Notes under the pieces: generated by a model | Seen by the model: only the letters and a program-made list of their open reading frames with translations | The model's database searches: none | Told to the model about the DNA's origin: nothing | Position numbers and translations under genes: made by a program | Shown: positions 8,783 through 17,804 of the stretch, in pieces | Layout of the letters: each line of letters opens with the position of its first letter | Numbering within the stretch: position 1 is the stretch's first letter | Origin: Thiorhodococcus mannitoliphagus | GTDB taxonomy: Bacteria; Pseudomonadota; Gammaproteobacteria; Chromatiales; Chromatiaceae | DNA: 64,000 nucleotides | Direction of reading: 5' to 3' | Assembly (NCBI RefSeq): GCF_010915725.1 | Contig: NZ_JAAIJR010000018.1 | Coordinates: forward strand, 1-64,000

Positions 8783-9256
8783 TCACTCCTCCATCAATTC
8801 CAAAGGGGTACAGATGATCGGCGGCTCGATCCTTGAGCGTCGGCAGGTGTCTTCGATCTTTGAACGGATCGCGGCGTTGGCGATGTGGGTACAGTTCCAG
8901 GTCAGCAGATAATCCATGCCATTGGTGGCCGCCACCGCGATGTGATAGGCATCGACCTCGGCCTTGGTCGGAAGCGGTCCCTCACTGATCAAACGCTTGC
9001 CCAATGCTCGTGCGTCCTCGGTTACTTCCAGCTCCGGGACATCGGCAATCGCCGCCAAACGACGCGCGGCGGCGTCCGGGTGTCCGAGTCCAGCCTCAAC
9101 AATCACGAACTCAGAAACGAAGACATCGAAGCGAGTGCGCCGTGTTTCCCACCATTCGATGGTGGTGTTTTGGTTGGCCGCCGCGCGGAGATCATTGCTC
9201 GGCCTGGCGGTCAAGTAACTGATGATGGATGTTTCGACGTACACTTTGGGCTTCAC
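8783..9256 (-). CDS. VapC-like PIN-domain nuclease
   Basis: The protein is 157 aa. The PIN fold is recognisable from VYVETSIISYLT at residues 5-16, where the usual first Asp of VDTS is Glu, from the central Glu (VIVEAGLG), and from DAYHIAVAATNGMDYLLTWNCTHIAN near the C-terminus. PIN proteins of this type are metal-dependent RNases acting as toxins. It sits 28 bp after the methyltransferase stop and 4 bp before its presumed antitoxin. It is therefore embedded inside a DNA-defence operon, which could make it an addiction module or an abortive effector for that system. Confidence 0.82.
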   Translation of the reverse strand: MKPKVYVETSIISYLTARPSNDLRAAANQNTTIEWWETRRTRFDVFVSEFVIVEAGLGHPDAAARRLAAIADVPELEVTEDARALGKRLISEGPLPTKAEVDAYHIAVAATNGMDYLLTWNCTHIANAAIRSKIEDTCRRSRIEPPIICTPLELMEE

Positions 9257-9284
9257 GCATCGTGCTCCAGCTTCTTGACGCGGA

Positions 9285-12200
9285 TCAAAGGTCGCGCACG
9301 TCGAACATCAGACGCTTGAACTCGATCTCGGTCATCTTGACCTTCGAGTGCGGGTCTTCGAGGGTGTGATCGCCATTGACGTAGACGTGATCGAACTCGG
9401 TGTCGCGGGGGTGGTACTTGCTCTTCTCCATGAAGGCTTCCAGCGTCGTGTTGTCGTGCTCTGCCAGCGTGCGCCAGATCACCAGCACGCTTTCATCCTG
9501 GGGATTCGTCCCGGTGACGATCTTGAAGCCTCGAATGGTGTCGATGTGCTTGACGCGCAGGCCGAGCAGATAGTTGAAGGTCTCGACGAGATCGACGCGC
9601 GTCGACTTGAAGGCCCCGACACTGCCAGTGGCGATGTTCAGCTTGTAGTCGAAGGGATTTTCGAACTGATCGACGTTCAGCAGCGACGGGCTCTCTGCTG
9701 TCTCGACATCGAGCCAGTAGCCGAGCAAGTAGTCCTCGCGTAGCGCCGGGTTGTCGTCGAGCAAGTCAGCTTGCGCCTTGCTGCGGGAGCGAATCAGCAG
9801 GTTGTTGAGGGTGTCTTCGTAGGATTCGAGACGCTGATACTTCATTAGCTGCCTCCTTGCCCCAGAACCGTTCGGTTTGCCTTGCTTCCAAGTCGACGAA
9901 TAGATTGCTTTCTTCATTCGTGGAACAAGCAGATCGTCGAAATGATGGCCCATTTCCACGAGCACCATCTTCCGATTCCCGGAATCCTCACGATTCTGCT
10001 GCAAGACAGCATGCCCGCTACTACCTGAGCCACCGAAGAAATCCATGACCCAATCGTCCTTCTTCGCGGCTTGCGCAACAAACTTTTTGACGAACCTTGA
10101 GCTTTTCGGAGATAAGAACAAGCCAGACTCGGCGAACATTTCCGTGATTTCACTTTCGCCGTCGTTGTACTCGTAGAAAACGCTTGTTCCAATATTCGTT
10201 TCTACTTCGTGCAGAAATCCTTTTGTTCTTGGCAGCTTAGATTCATCGTTTCCCCATGCTATGCGGTCATCCCGGGCGAGCCCTGTAAAACTTTTTCGAG
10301 ATGGCTTGCTTGGATCTGGCTTGTAAGGAAATTTCCATCCACTTCTCGGGCATGAGCATACTTTCCCTGTAACAGGATGTGGCGGTTTGTAATAACGGAA
10401 GTTGAAATGATTTGGATCTTTGGTTGTCGGTGACTGCTTGGAAGCTGGTGCGGCAGCACTGATCTCACTCCATACCCAAATCTCCGCGTTAGCTTCTCTC
10501 GCGATCGATTCATCAACAAATGCGCCATTTGAATCCCTGTATTCTGCTTTGTTATATGGATAGATCCCTCTCCAGGGATCTTGTCTCTTTGCTTCGTCAT
10601 CAAAATTCTTCCCTTCAAGCTCCAGCTCGTTCTTGTATTCTATTATGTGCTCGTTAAAGAGATTCTTAATCTCAACCTGAATCTTGTCGACAGGTGGGTA
10701 ATCTTTTCCGATGCGCATGATGAGATCCATCATCTCTGCATAGCCAGGTTTTGGCTCGCGAAACATTTCAGCATCACGCTCGACATGAGTTCTGCTGCGC
10801 GCATAGACCTCTACATACTCGTGATTAGTCGAATAGTTCGGCAATTGCCCGTTTGCGGTAGCCTGCGTCCAAATGAGTTCTTCGATGTGGTTGTCTTCTC
10901 CAAAGACAGCATCAAGCGAGTGCTCCAAGACAGTTCTTTCCGTCTTGTCAATACTGACAAAAATCGCACCATCGAGCTTGAGCGTATGCTTAGCAATTGA
11001 CAAACGATCTCGCATCATCGTGCACCACGATGAGTGCTTGTAATCGTTTTTGTATAAGATGGCACTCGCGCTGGTATTATACGGTGGATCAATGTAAATG
11101 CACTTGACTTGCTTTTGCAGATAGTCAACGAGCAGACCAAGCGCATGGAAATTATCAGATCGAAGAAGAATCCCCGTCAGGCTAGATTCAAAATCTTCGA
11201 TAGCCGATATTAGCTGATCACGAAAGAAGCTACTAAAATGACTTGTATCTATTGCGATAGTTGGATGAGCCTCCAGAAACGCTTGCGCTTCTGAAGGTGA
11301 TTGTGTTGAGAGATCGCTAATACCGAAGAGATGCTTCCATTCTGCTAGCTGCTTTTTGTTCTCAAGGATTTCCGACCAGAACTGGTTTGGAACGAGATCC
11401 ATCGTGACCAAATAATTGGTTTCGACGACGAACTTCTTCTTCAGCCACAGCGTCTTCTGAAAGTCCTCCATCTGCGCCAGCATGCGAATCAGCTTGTGCG
11501 CGATGGCGCGCAGCACCTTGATCTTGCGCAGATGCGCTTGCGTGACATCGAAACTCGCGTCGTCGATGTCGTCGAGATACATGACTTCGTTCTTGACGTA
11601 GAAATCCAGCTCGCGACGCAGGAAGCCGCCGAGATCCTTGTGAATGAAGTAGTCGAAGGTGTTGCGCGCGGTGTAGTCGCTCAGATGCTTTTCGAGCAGC
11701 GTGCGCTTGGGGTTGGCTTCGGTCGGGGCCGGGGTGCGCAGTAAGTCGAGCCAGGCGTCGAAGCCCTTCTGCGCGAAGATCGTCTTCACGGCCTCGGCGT
11801 TGAGCGCATCTTGTTTCTTCTTGCCGACGGGGATGTAGTGAAAGCGCACTTGCAGCTCGTCGCTGTCGAGCGCGAGCGGCTGCTCGGCATCGAGTACGAA
11901 GCGGCGCTCTTCGTCTTTCTTGGCTTTGACGTTGTCTTTCTCGGTGTCGGCCTCGATCAGCTTGATGCGAACGGTCTTGCCGTCCTTGCCGTGCGCGGTG
12001 AAGGCGTAGTCGCGCAGATGCTCGGATGATTTGACGTAATACTGATCGTGATTCGCCCAGTAGAGCTTGACCTCTTCGCCCTCGTAGGGAATCGCGTAAG
12101 TGTCTGACTTATAGCGGCGCTGCGAGATGAAGTCGCCCTGGTCGTAGTAACGACTGAAGAAGGTATAGAGGTGCGAGTAGATCTCGTTCTCGACCGCCGT

Positions 12201-12509
12201 CAAGTCGATGGCGTTCGCGAGCTGCGCTTTGATCGCGAGCACGGCCGGGGTTTGCTCGGGGTTGGGTGCCCCGAACTGCGTCGCCTGCTCGATCGCGTCG
12301 TCGAGTTTCGTTTGCAGCTCGGACGTGCCCGAAGTCGCATAGTCGGCGAACGCCGCCTTCACTTGCGGCAACAAATCGTTTTCAAGAAACCGTTCGATCT
12401 CGTCGCGCTTCTGATTGAGGATGCGATAGATCCCGAAGTCGAGATCGGCCTTGTCCATCTCGAACAGGGTGCGCAGGGTCTTGATCAGTTTCTTGTAGGC
12501 TTCGCTCAT
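9285..12509 (-). CDS. Beta-class (type III Mod-like) adenine DNA methyltransferase
   Basis: The product is 1074 aa from ATG 12509, which has an AAGGAAG ribosome site; the frame is open further upstream but overlaps the helicase gene. The first ~450 residues are an extension of unknown fold. The catalytic DPPYN is at residues 474-478, and the SAM-binding FGGSGSSGHA-type motif comes later (around residue 880), the beta-class order used by type III Mod proteins. The expected product is N6-methyladenine that marks self DNA. Composition shifts inside the gene: by eye, about 9880-11440 (residues ~356-876, containing the DPPY motif and the likely target-recognition region) is clearly lower in GC than both ends. 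It follows the SNF2 helicase gene by ~30 bp and precedes the PIN gene. Confidence 0.88.
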   Translation of the reverse strand: MSEAYKKLIKTLRTLFEMDKADLDFGIYRILNQKRDEIERFLENDLLPQVKAAFADYATSGTSELQTKLDDAIEQATQFGAPNPEQTPAVLAIKAQLANAIDLTAVENEIYSHLYTFFSRYYDQGDFISQRRYKSDTYAIPYEGEEVKLYWANHDQYYVKSSEHLRDYAFTAHGKDGKTVRIKLIEADTEKDNVKAKKDEERRFVLDAEQPLALDSDELQVRFHYIPVGKKKQDALNAEAVKTIFAQKGFDAWLDLLRTPAPTEANPKRTLLEKHLSDYTARNTFDYFIHKDLGGFLRRELDFYVKNEVMYLDDIDDASFDVTQAHLRKIKVLRAIAHKLIRMLAQMEDFQKTLWLKKKFVVETNYLVTMDLVPNQFWSEILENKKQLAEWKHLFGISDLSTQSPSEAQAFLEAHPTIAIDTSHFSSFFRDQLISAIEDFESSLTGILLRSDNFHALGLLVDYLQKQVKCIYIDPPYNTSASAILYKNDYKHSSWCTMMRDRLSIAKHTLKLDGAIFVSIDKTERTVLEHSLDAVFGEDNHIEELIWTQATANGQLPNYSTNHEYVEVYARSRTHVERDAEMFREPKPGYAEMMDLIMRIGKDYPPVDKIQVEIKNLFNEHIIEYKNELELEGKNFDDEAKRQDPWRGIYPYNKAEYRDSNGAFVDESIAREANAEIWVWSEISAAAPASKQSPTTKDPNHFNFRYYKPPHPVTGKVCSCPRSGWKFPYKPDPSKPSRKSFTGLARDDRIAWGNDESKLPRTKGFLHEVETNIGTSVFYEYNDGESEITEMFAESGLFLSPKSSRFVKKFVAQAAKKDDWVMDFFGGSGSSGHAVLQQNREDSGNRKMVLVEMGHHFDDLLVPRMKKAIYSSTWKQGKPNGSGARRQLMKYQRLESYEDTLNNLLIRSRSKAQADLLDDNPALREDYLLGYWLDVETAESPSLLNVDQFENPFDYKLNIATGSVGAFKSTRVDLVETFNYLLGLRVKHIDTIRGFKIVTGTNPQDESVLVIWRTLAEHDNTTLEAFMEKSKYHPRDTEFDHVYVNGDHTLEDPHSKVKMTEIEFKRLMFDVRDL

Positions 12510-12540
12510 GGGGCTTCCTTGTGCGGTCGCGTGATCCTGC

Positions 12541-15500
12541 TTAGACCACGTTCCAGCGGATGGTGAACAGGCGTTGAATCTCGGTGCGCTGCTGGAGTCG
12601 CTGCTCCAGGGCGTCGATGAGCGTGTCGCGCTGATCGTTGATCTCGTCTTCGACATCGAAGATCGCTTGACGTTGACGACGCTGCTCGCGCTCGGTCTCG
12701 CGAATGCGAACCTGGAGCGCATGCTGCTCCTCGGTGGAGACCGCCTGGCGTGACTCGCGCTTGAGGGCGCGCAGCTTGGATTTGGTGTCTTGCAGGGCTT
12801 GCTCGGCAGCAAAAATCTTGTCCTCGGCCCATTTCTCCAGCTTGTCGCGCTCCTCCTGGAAGAAACGGTTGTTCGCGTCGATGATGCGGCTGATCGTGGC
12901 CTCGGCCTGACGACGCGCGTTGTCTTCGAGTGCTCTCGGGGTCGTCATGCCGACGAGCGGGGTCGGGTGATCGGCGGCTTCGCAGTGAAAGAGCTTTTCG
13001 CACGTCTCCCGGTCGAGCGATTCGCCGGCATCGGTGGCGGCAGTGAAGACGAGATGCTCTTCGCGTTGCAGCGTCTCGATGGCAAGCAGATCGAGCGCGA
13101 GCCAGCCGCGCTCGCCCTTCAACGCCTCGATCACCGAGAGCTTGGTGGGATGACGACTGATGTCGAAGCGCACCTCAGCGAGCGGGGTGATCGCCGACTG
13201 ACCGGCCGATAGCACATGCTCACCCAAGGGATGCGTGAGTCGATACAGGTGCTCGCTGCCATCGTCGGTGACGTTCGCGGGATCGCGAATGAGCCGATAG
13301 CGCCCCTGGGGAATCGCGGGGTCCGGTGGCTCGCGCAGCGTGAAGCGGGGAGCCGTCTCTTCGAAGGTCGCGCGCTCGGCCAGGGCATAGCGTGTCAGTG
13401 CCCAGAAGAGCCGGCCGACCGCGTCGAGACGTTCCCGCGCACGATCGAGCTGAAGGCGCAGCAGATCGTGGATGTCTTCGTCGAAGTGCTCGATGAGCAG
13501 TTGTCGCGTCTCGTCCATGCGCGCGGCGATATCGGTCTCCATCTCTTGCTGCAAGGCGGCGAACGCTTGCTCGATCTCGGTCTCGGTGCGACAGGATTGA
13601 TAGATCGAGAGAATGCGACTCTCGAAGTCGATGCCGCTCTCGATGCGTCCTAGCACTTCGTCAGACGCACCGAAGACACCATCGAACAGCTTGAACTTGT
13701 CGGTCAGCAGCTCCAGCACGCGCTGATCGGCCTGATTGCGCGTGTTGACGAAGTTGACGACGACCACATCGTGTTTCTGACCATAGCGGTGACAGCGGCC
13801 GATGCGCTGCTCGATGCGCTGCGGGTTCCAGGGGAGGTCGTAGTTGATGACCAGGGAGCAGAATTGCAGATTGACACCCTCGGCCGCGGCCTCGGTGGCG
13901 ATCATGATCTCAGCGGCATCGCGAAAGTGCTCGATCAGTGCCGTGCGCTGATCGACGGGGCGCGAGCCCGTCACTTTGTCGTTACCCTGGTTGTCAGCGA
14001 GCCATTGCTGATAGATCGCGGTGGCTTCCGTGTCTTTGTTGTCGCCGTTGAAGGCCACGAGCTTTCCGGCAAACCCGTTCGCGGTCAGGAAGTCACGCAG
14101 ATAGCTCTGCGTGCGGCGTGACTCGGTGAAGATGATCGCTTTGCGCGCGGCGCCGGTCTGAGCCATGGCCTGAAACCCCAGCTCTAGCGCCGTCAAGAGC
14201 TGTGCCGTCTTGCCATCGGTCTGGATCGCACGCGCCCAGTCGATGTACTGCGCTAGCTCGCTGATCTCGTCATCGAGTCGAGCTTGTTCAGTCGCTTCTG
14301 GCGTGTCTTGAGCGTCGTCTTCGGCGTCCTCGAGTGCCTCCTGGTAATCGTCGTCGAGATCGTCCTCGTCGATCAGCTCGTCGATGAGCGTGCTCTCGGG
14401 CAACTGGCCGTCGCGGAGCGCCAGCAACCGCGCGTGAATGCGCTCTAACGTACCCGCAACCGCTGGCGAGCTGGAAGCAAGAAGCTTGCGCAGGATGAGC
14501 GTCGTCAGATGGCGCTGACGCTTCGGCAGCGAGAACGCCTCTTCACGCAGCAGAAACGCCGAGAGCGCGTCGTAGAGTCGCTGCTCGTCATCGCTCGGGG
14601 TGAACGGCTGAGTGATCGCGCGGCGCTCGGTATAGCGGATGTACTCCAGAACCTGCTTGCGCAAGTTGCGCTTGATGAAAGGTGTCAGGCGTTGGCGTAG
14701 CTCGCCATGATCGGCACCGCTATTGAGGTACTGTTTGCGGAACGCCTTGTCGTCGCCGAACAGGTGCTCATCAATCAGACTCGCCAGGCCGTACAGCTCC
14801 ATCAGACTGTTCTGCAACGGAGTCGCCGTCAGTAGCAGCTTGCGCCGACCATCGAAGGTCCGGCGCAGGGTCTGCCCCATGCGATGGCTGCGCTGATGCG
14901 AGTTGCGCAGCTTGTGCGCTTCGTCCATGACGACCAGATCCCAGGGCACGGCGCGCAGCGCGTCTTCGAGACGACTCGCGTAGTGATAGGAGAGGATTAG
15001 CACGGCACGCTGATCGAAGGGGTTCAACGTCCCGGTCTTACGTAGCTGGCGGACGGTCTGAGCGTCGAGAATTTGAACGGGGAGATTGAATTTCTCTGCA
15101 AGCTCGGCGGCCCACTGACGACGCAGCGCCGCCGGACAGACGACGATCAGCCGACGCTTGCGCTCAGACCAGAACTGACACAGCACCAAGCCGGCTTCGA
15201 TCGTCTTGCCCAGGCCGACTTCGTCAGCGAGCACGACCCCCTTGGAGAGCGGCGAGCGCAGGGCGAAGAGCGCCGCTTCGATCTGATGCGGGTTGAGATC
15301 GACGCTCGCGTCGAACAGCGAGGTGGACAGGCGATCGACATCATCGCCGCACGCGAGGCGGGTCAGCTCGTGCGCGTAATATTTCGCGTGAAATGCGGTG
15401 ATGATGGCGACAACTCCTGTCAATTTCTGAGCTAGCTCGATCTCCCCCCGTTCGTCCGGTCGCGTACCGGCACGTCGCGCAGCGAGACCGCTTGCAGAGA

Positions 15501-15729
15501 CGCTGCAGGCGATGCGCTGGAGGACACCAAGAATACCACCCAAGCCCCTTCGTTCGCCTCGTTGTGCGCGGCGTTCCCCTCGAAGGGATCGCGCAACGTT
15601 GACACGCAACTCCAGGCTATCGTGGATTACTGATGCGACGTATTGATCATCTGACAATAAGACCCGCAATAATCCTATTTGCTTAAGCACAGAAGTCAAA
15701 TAGATCCAGCCGCGAGCGAAGAATATCAA
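12541..15729 (-). CDS. SNF2-family helicase of a DISARM/Hma-like defence operon
   Basis: The frame encodes up to 1062 aa. Family-like sequence starts near residue 108 (IITAFHAKYYAHELTRLACG) and continues with LNPHQIEAALFALRSP, Walker A ADEVGLGKTIEAG, DEAH (VVMDEAHKLRN), the C-terminal helicase motif RIGRCHRYGQ, and a long charged coiled-coil tail. The first ~100 residues have unusual Arg-rich composition and are probably not translated. No ATG or GTG is found near the expected start. TTG at 15423 is the nearest conventional candidate, though a GACAGGAG ribosome-like site lies just after it. It is the first gene of the minus-strand operon. DrmD-type helicases of DISARM have this architecture. 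Confidence 0.87.
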   Translation of the reverse strand: MIFFARGWIYLTSVLKQIGLLRVLLSDDQYVASVIHDSLELRVNVARSLRGERRAQRGERRGLGGILGVLQRIACSVSASGLAARRAGTRPDERGEIELAQKLTGVVAIITAFHAKYYAHELTRLACGDDVDRLSTSLFDASVDLNPHQIEAALFALRSPLSKGVVLADEVGLGKTIEAGLVLCQFWSERKRRLIVVCPAALRRQWAAELAEKFNLPVQILDAQTVRQLRKTGTLNPFDQRAVLILSYHYASRLEDALRAVPWDLVVMDEAHKLRNSHQRSHRMGQTLRRTFDGRRKLLLTATPLQNSLMELYGLASLIDEHLFGDDKAFRKQYLNSGADHGELRQRLTPFIKRNLRKQVLEYIRYTERRAITQPFTPSDDEQRLYDALSAFLLREEAFSLPKRQRHLTTLILRKLLASSSPAVAGTLERIHARLLALRDGQLPESTLIDELIDEDDLDDDYQEALEDAEDDAQDTPEATEQARLDDEISELAQYIDWARAIQTDGKTAQLLTALELGFQAMAQTGAARKAIIFTESRRTQSYLRDFLTANGFAGKLVAFNGDNKDTEATAIYQQWLADNQGNDKVTGSRPVDQRTALIEHFRDAAEIMIATEAAAEGVNLQFCSLVINYDLPWNPQRIEQRIGRCHRYGQKHDVVVVNFVNTRNQADQRVLELLTDKFKLFDGVFGASDEVLGRIESGIDFESRILSIYQSCRTETEIEQAFAALQQEMETDIAARMDETRQLLIEHFDEDIHDLLRLQLDRARERLDAVGRLFWALTRYALAERATFEETAPRFTLREPPDPAIPQGRYRLIRDPANVTDDGSEHLYRLTHPLGEHVLSAGQSAITPLAEVRFDISRHPTKLSVIEALKGERGWLALDLLAIETLQREEHLVFTAATDAGESLDRETCEKLFHCEAADHPTPLVGMTTPRALEDNARRQAEATISRIIDANNRFFQEERDKLEKWAEDKIFAAEQALQDTKSKLRALKRESRQAVSTEEQHALQVRIRETEREQRRQRQAIFDVEDEINDQRDTLIDALEQRLQQRTEIQRLFTIRWNVV

Positions 15730-16145
15730 TGGTCGAGTTCATCGCAATAGCGCACTGACGCTTAGGCAAATGATAGAAGGCGATTGATTTTCACTTATCT
15801 AGCCTCTGTCGATGTCGAGTGTTTGAGACTTCTTCATTGTTAGAACGAATAGCTAGCGCCATTCAACGATTCGCTGAATTGTGATAGACTGTACTCAGTC
15901 GCGCTGGCGCATGACTGATTCCGGTTTTGCTCATAGTCCAAGTTCAGCGACGCTCATCTGTTCAGCTCGCTCTATTCCCCTCTTAGACAGATTTACTCGA
16001 TGAGGTCATCGCCTCAGGGATGCGTGCGCCTGCTTTTCGGGCAAGCGCAAGCGAGCATGTCTGTTTGCTTGAAACTCGACGAGCGAAACAGGAGGAAGAC
16101 TGAGCCTAGCGCCTTCACGTCAACACTCGCTCAATCAGGTACAGG
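15730..16145. other. Divergent intergenic region between defence operon and plus-strand plasmid-like genes
   Basis: I see no gene. It should hold promoters for both directions. A 13-mer GTGATAGACTGTA at 15881-15893 recurs exactly at 20067-20079 near the Rep gene. TTCAAC and TAGACT spaced 17 bp apart around it form a weak plus-strand sigma-70-like promoter. Confidence 0.4.
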
Positions 16146-16925
16146 ATGAAGACGGATAAGACATTGACCTCGAGTGGCGTCTCGAAGAAGCCGACGCCCA
16201 AGACAACACTCAAGCCAGCCTACCCCGCACATGTCATCACCATGATCTATAACCCGCTCGCCGCTCAGAAGATGGGTGACGATCCCCCGCACACTGATGT
16301 GTTGCCGTTTACGGTGCCGGTGAAACTGGCAATGGATCGCACCTTCATTCAGACGATCAACCGGATTCAAGCGGTGCGGTTGGCGGTCTACTACCCGGAC
16401 AACTTCTATCTGCACTTCACCAAGAAGGTCTTACGGATGAAGCGCCCGGTGCGCAGCCCCGAGATCATGACGCTGCCGCGCATCGCACGCTTGCTCGCAC
16501 GCGCTAACACGAAGCTGCTCGCCTGGTGCTGGTTCTATGCGGTGCACTGGCTCTTCGTCACGGACACGATGGTCGAGTGCCGCGGGAGTGACTTCAACGA
16601 CGCAGACGGTCTCATGATCAAGGGGGATGCGGGTCAGATCATCCCGGTCTCGACCGGGATCACCTTCGATGAGCGGGTCGAGGGGCTGTTCTTGATCGAG
16701 GACGAGGCGATTCAGCTCCTGTTCAACCCGCTGCACTTCAGCAGGGATTGGCTGATCGGGGATCTGGTCGATCTCGTGGTGCATGAATGCGCACACTGTA
16801 TCGTGCGCGGGCATAACGAGCCGTTCATCCAGATCGAATCCCGGCTGCGCAAGGAGCTGCGACGCCTCGTCGATGCGCAACGCATCCTCGAGGACGCGCA
16901 TGACATGCTGTCGGTCTTCAAGTAA
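16146..16925 (+). CDS. Predicted HExxH zinc metallopeptidase-like protein
   Basis: The product is 259 aa. The only clear motif is HECAH near residue 217 (VVHECAHCIVRGHNEPF), a zincin HExxH site followed by a downstream region with Glu (ESRLRKEL) that could supply the third ligand. No signal peptide is present. Similar SprT- or ImmA-like predicted peptidases occur on plasmids and integrative elements, but I cannot assign it to a family. It is the first of six plus-strand genes, and CAGG precedes the ATG. Confidence 0.6.
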   Translation: MKTDKTLTSSGVSKKPTPKTTLKPAYPAHVITMIYNPLAAQKMGDDPPHTDVLPFTVPVKLAMDRTFIQTINRIQAVRLAVYYPDNFYLHFTKKVLRMKRPVRSPEIMTLPRIARLLARANTKLLAWCWFYAVHWLFVTDTMVECRGSDFNDADGLMIKGDAGQIIPVSTGITFDERVEGLFLIEDEAIQLLFNPLHFSRDWLIGDLVDLVVHECAHCIVRGHNEPFIQIESRLRKELRRLVDAQRILEDAHDMLSVFK

Positions 16926-17064
16926 CGCCCCGCGTCAGGCCATTTCGCCGGCCTGCGCCCTTCGTCTGCTTTCTCGTTCTCTCTTTCGCGCGGCGATCCC
17001 CCAGCCGGGATCGGAGCGTTTCCCTGCGCCGTGCAAGCGGTGCTTCATCAACCCAGGAGGTTCT

Positions 17065-17457
17065 ATGTCGTTATCGCCGTTGTTTACCGAGGCGGATGTC
17101 ATTCACGTCTACACGCGCGCTCAGGCGCTCGCTGACGGCGTGCTGATGGATGTCTCGGTCATGGCCCGTGAAGCGGGCTTCAAGGTTCCGGTCGCTGTTA
17201 CCGCGGCGGTCTGGAGTGACTGTGTTGCCTGGCCCCGCGAAGACGCTGGTCAAGACGAGCAGGGGCGACTCTGGGACGTGCTGACGATGGCGCGTCTCGA
17301 AGCCGGTCGCCACGGCAATCTGCAAGTCGTGCCCTTCAAGGTGCTGCGCGTTCCGCGTGATGGCACGACGCCGCAGTTGACGCAGCTCACGCTGCACATC
17401 GGCCCCGGCGACGACGCCGAGCCGGTGATCACGATTCTGTTACCCGGAGAGGATTGA
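17065..17457 (+). CDS. DUF6573-like small protein
   Basis: The 130-aa protein starts at ATG 17065 with CCAGGAGG 4-11 nt upstream, which rules out the longer upstream frame. The sequence (FTEADVIHVYTRAQALADGVLMDVS ... AREAGFKVPVAVT ... LWDVLTMAR) matches my recollection of DUF6573 proteins found on plasmids and phages; the function is unknown. Its stop is 3 bp before the next ATG, so the two genes are coupled. Confidence 0.65.
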   Translation: MSLSPLFTEADVIHVYTRAQALADGVLMDVSVMAREAGFKVPVAVTAAVWSDCVAWPREDAGQDEQGRLWDVLTMARLEAGRHGNLQVVPFKVLRVPRDGTTPQLTQLTLHIGPGDDAEPVITILLPGED

Positions 17458-17460
17458 GCC

Positions 17461-17724
17461 ATGTCGATGCAAGTCAGTCTGCATCAAGTCGAGCGCATTG
17501 AAGTGACCGCCAACGGGGCGCCGCTGAGCGACGGCAGTCAGCGGATGTGCTGGTGGCAAGAGTTGCAGTTCTTCGACCGCGACGATGCATTGATCGGGCG
17601 CGTCGTGCTGTATCTGACGAGCCCGGAAGTCGCGCTGCCGATCGGTGATCAGCCGCCGTACTGGGGTGTCGATCCCCGGCGTCTCGGGGCACTGATGGTC
17701 GTCGACGGCGAGTCACCCTTCTGA
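17461..17724 (+). CDS. Small hypothetical protein (87 aa)
   Basis: No family recognised. It is a soluble, beta-rich-looking protein with a CWWQELQFFD segment. It follows the DUF6573-like gene by 3 bp and is presumably co-translated. Eighty base pairs separate it from the ATPase gene. Confidence 0.55.
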   Translation: MSMQVSLHQVERIEVTANGAPLSDGSQRMCWWQELQFFDRDDALIGRVVLYLTSPEVALPIGDQPPYWGVDPRRLGALMVVDGESPF

Positions 17725-17804
17725 TGAGTGAGTGCTTGGGGACTGGTACTCCCCAGGCACTCGGTTCCTAAACGCAGTGAGCACAACACTTAGGAGAAAA
17801 CAGT

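Noticed and set aside
12510..12812. N-terminal extension of the methyltransferase frame to 12812
   Set aside because: It overlaps the helicase gene, is Ser/Arg-rich shadow sequence, and a good ribosome site precedes ATG 12509.
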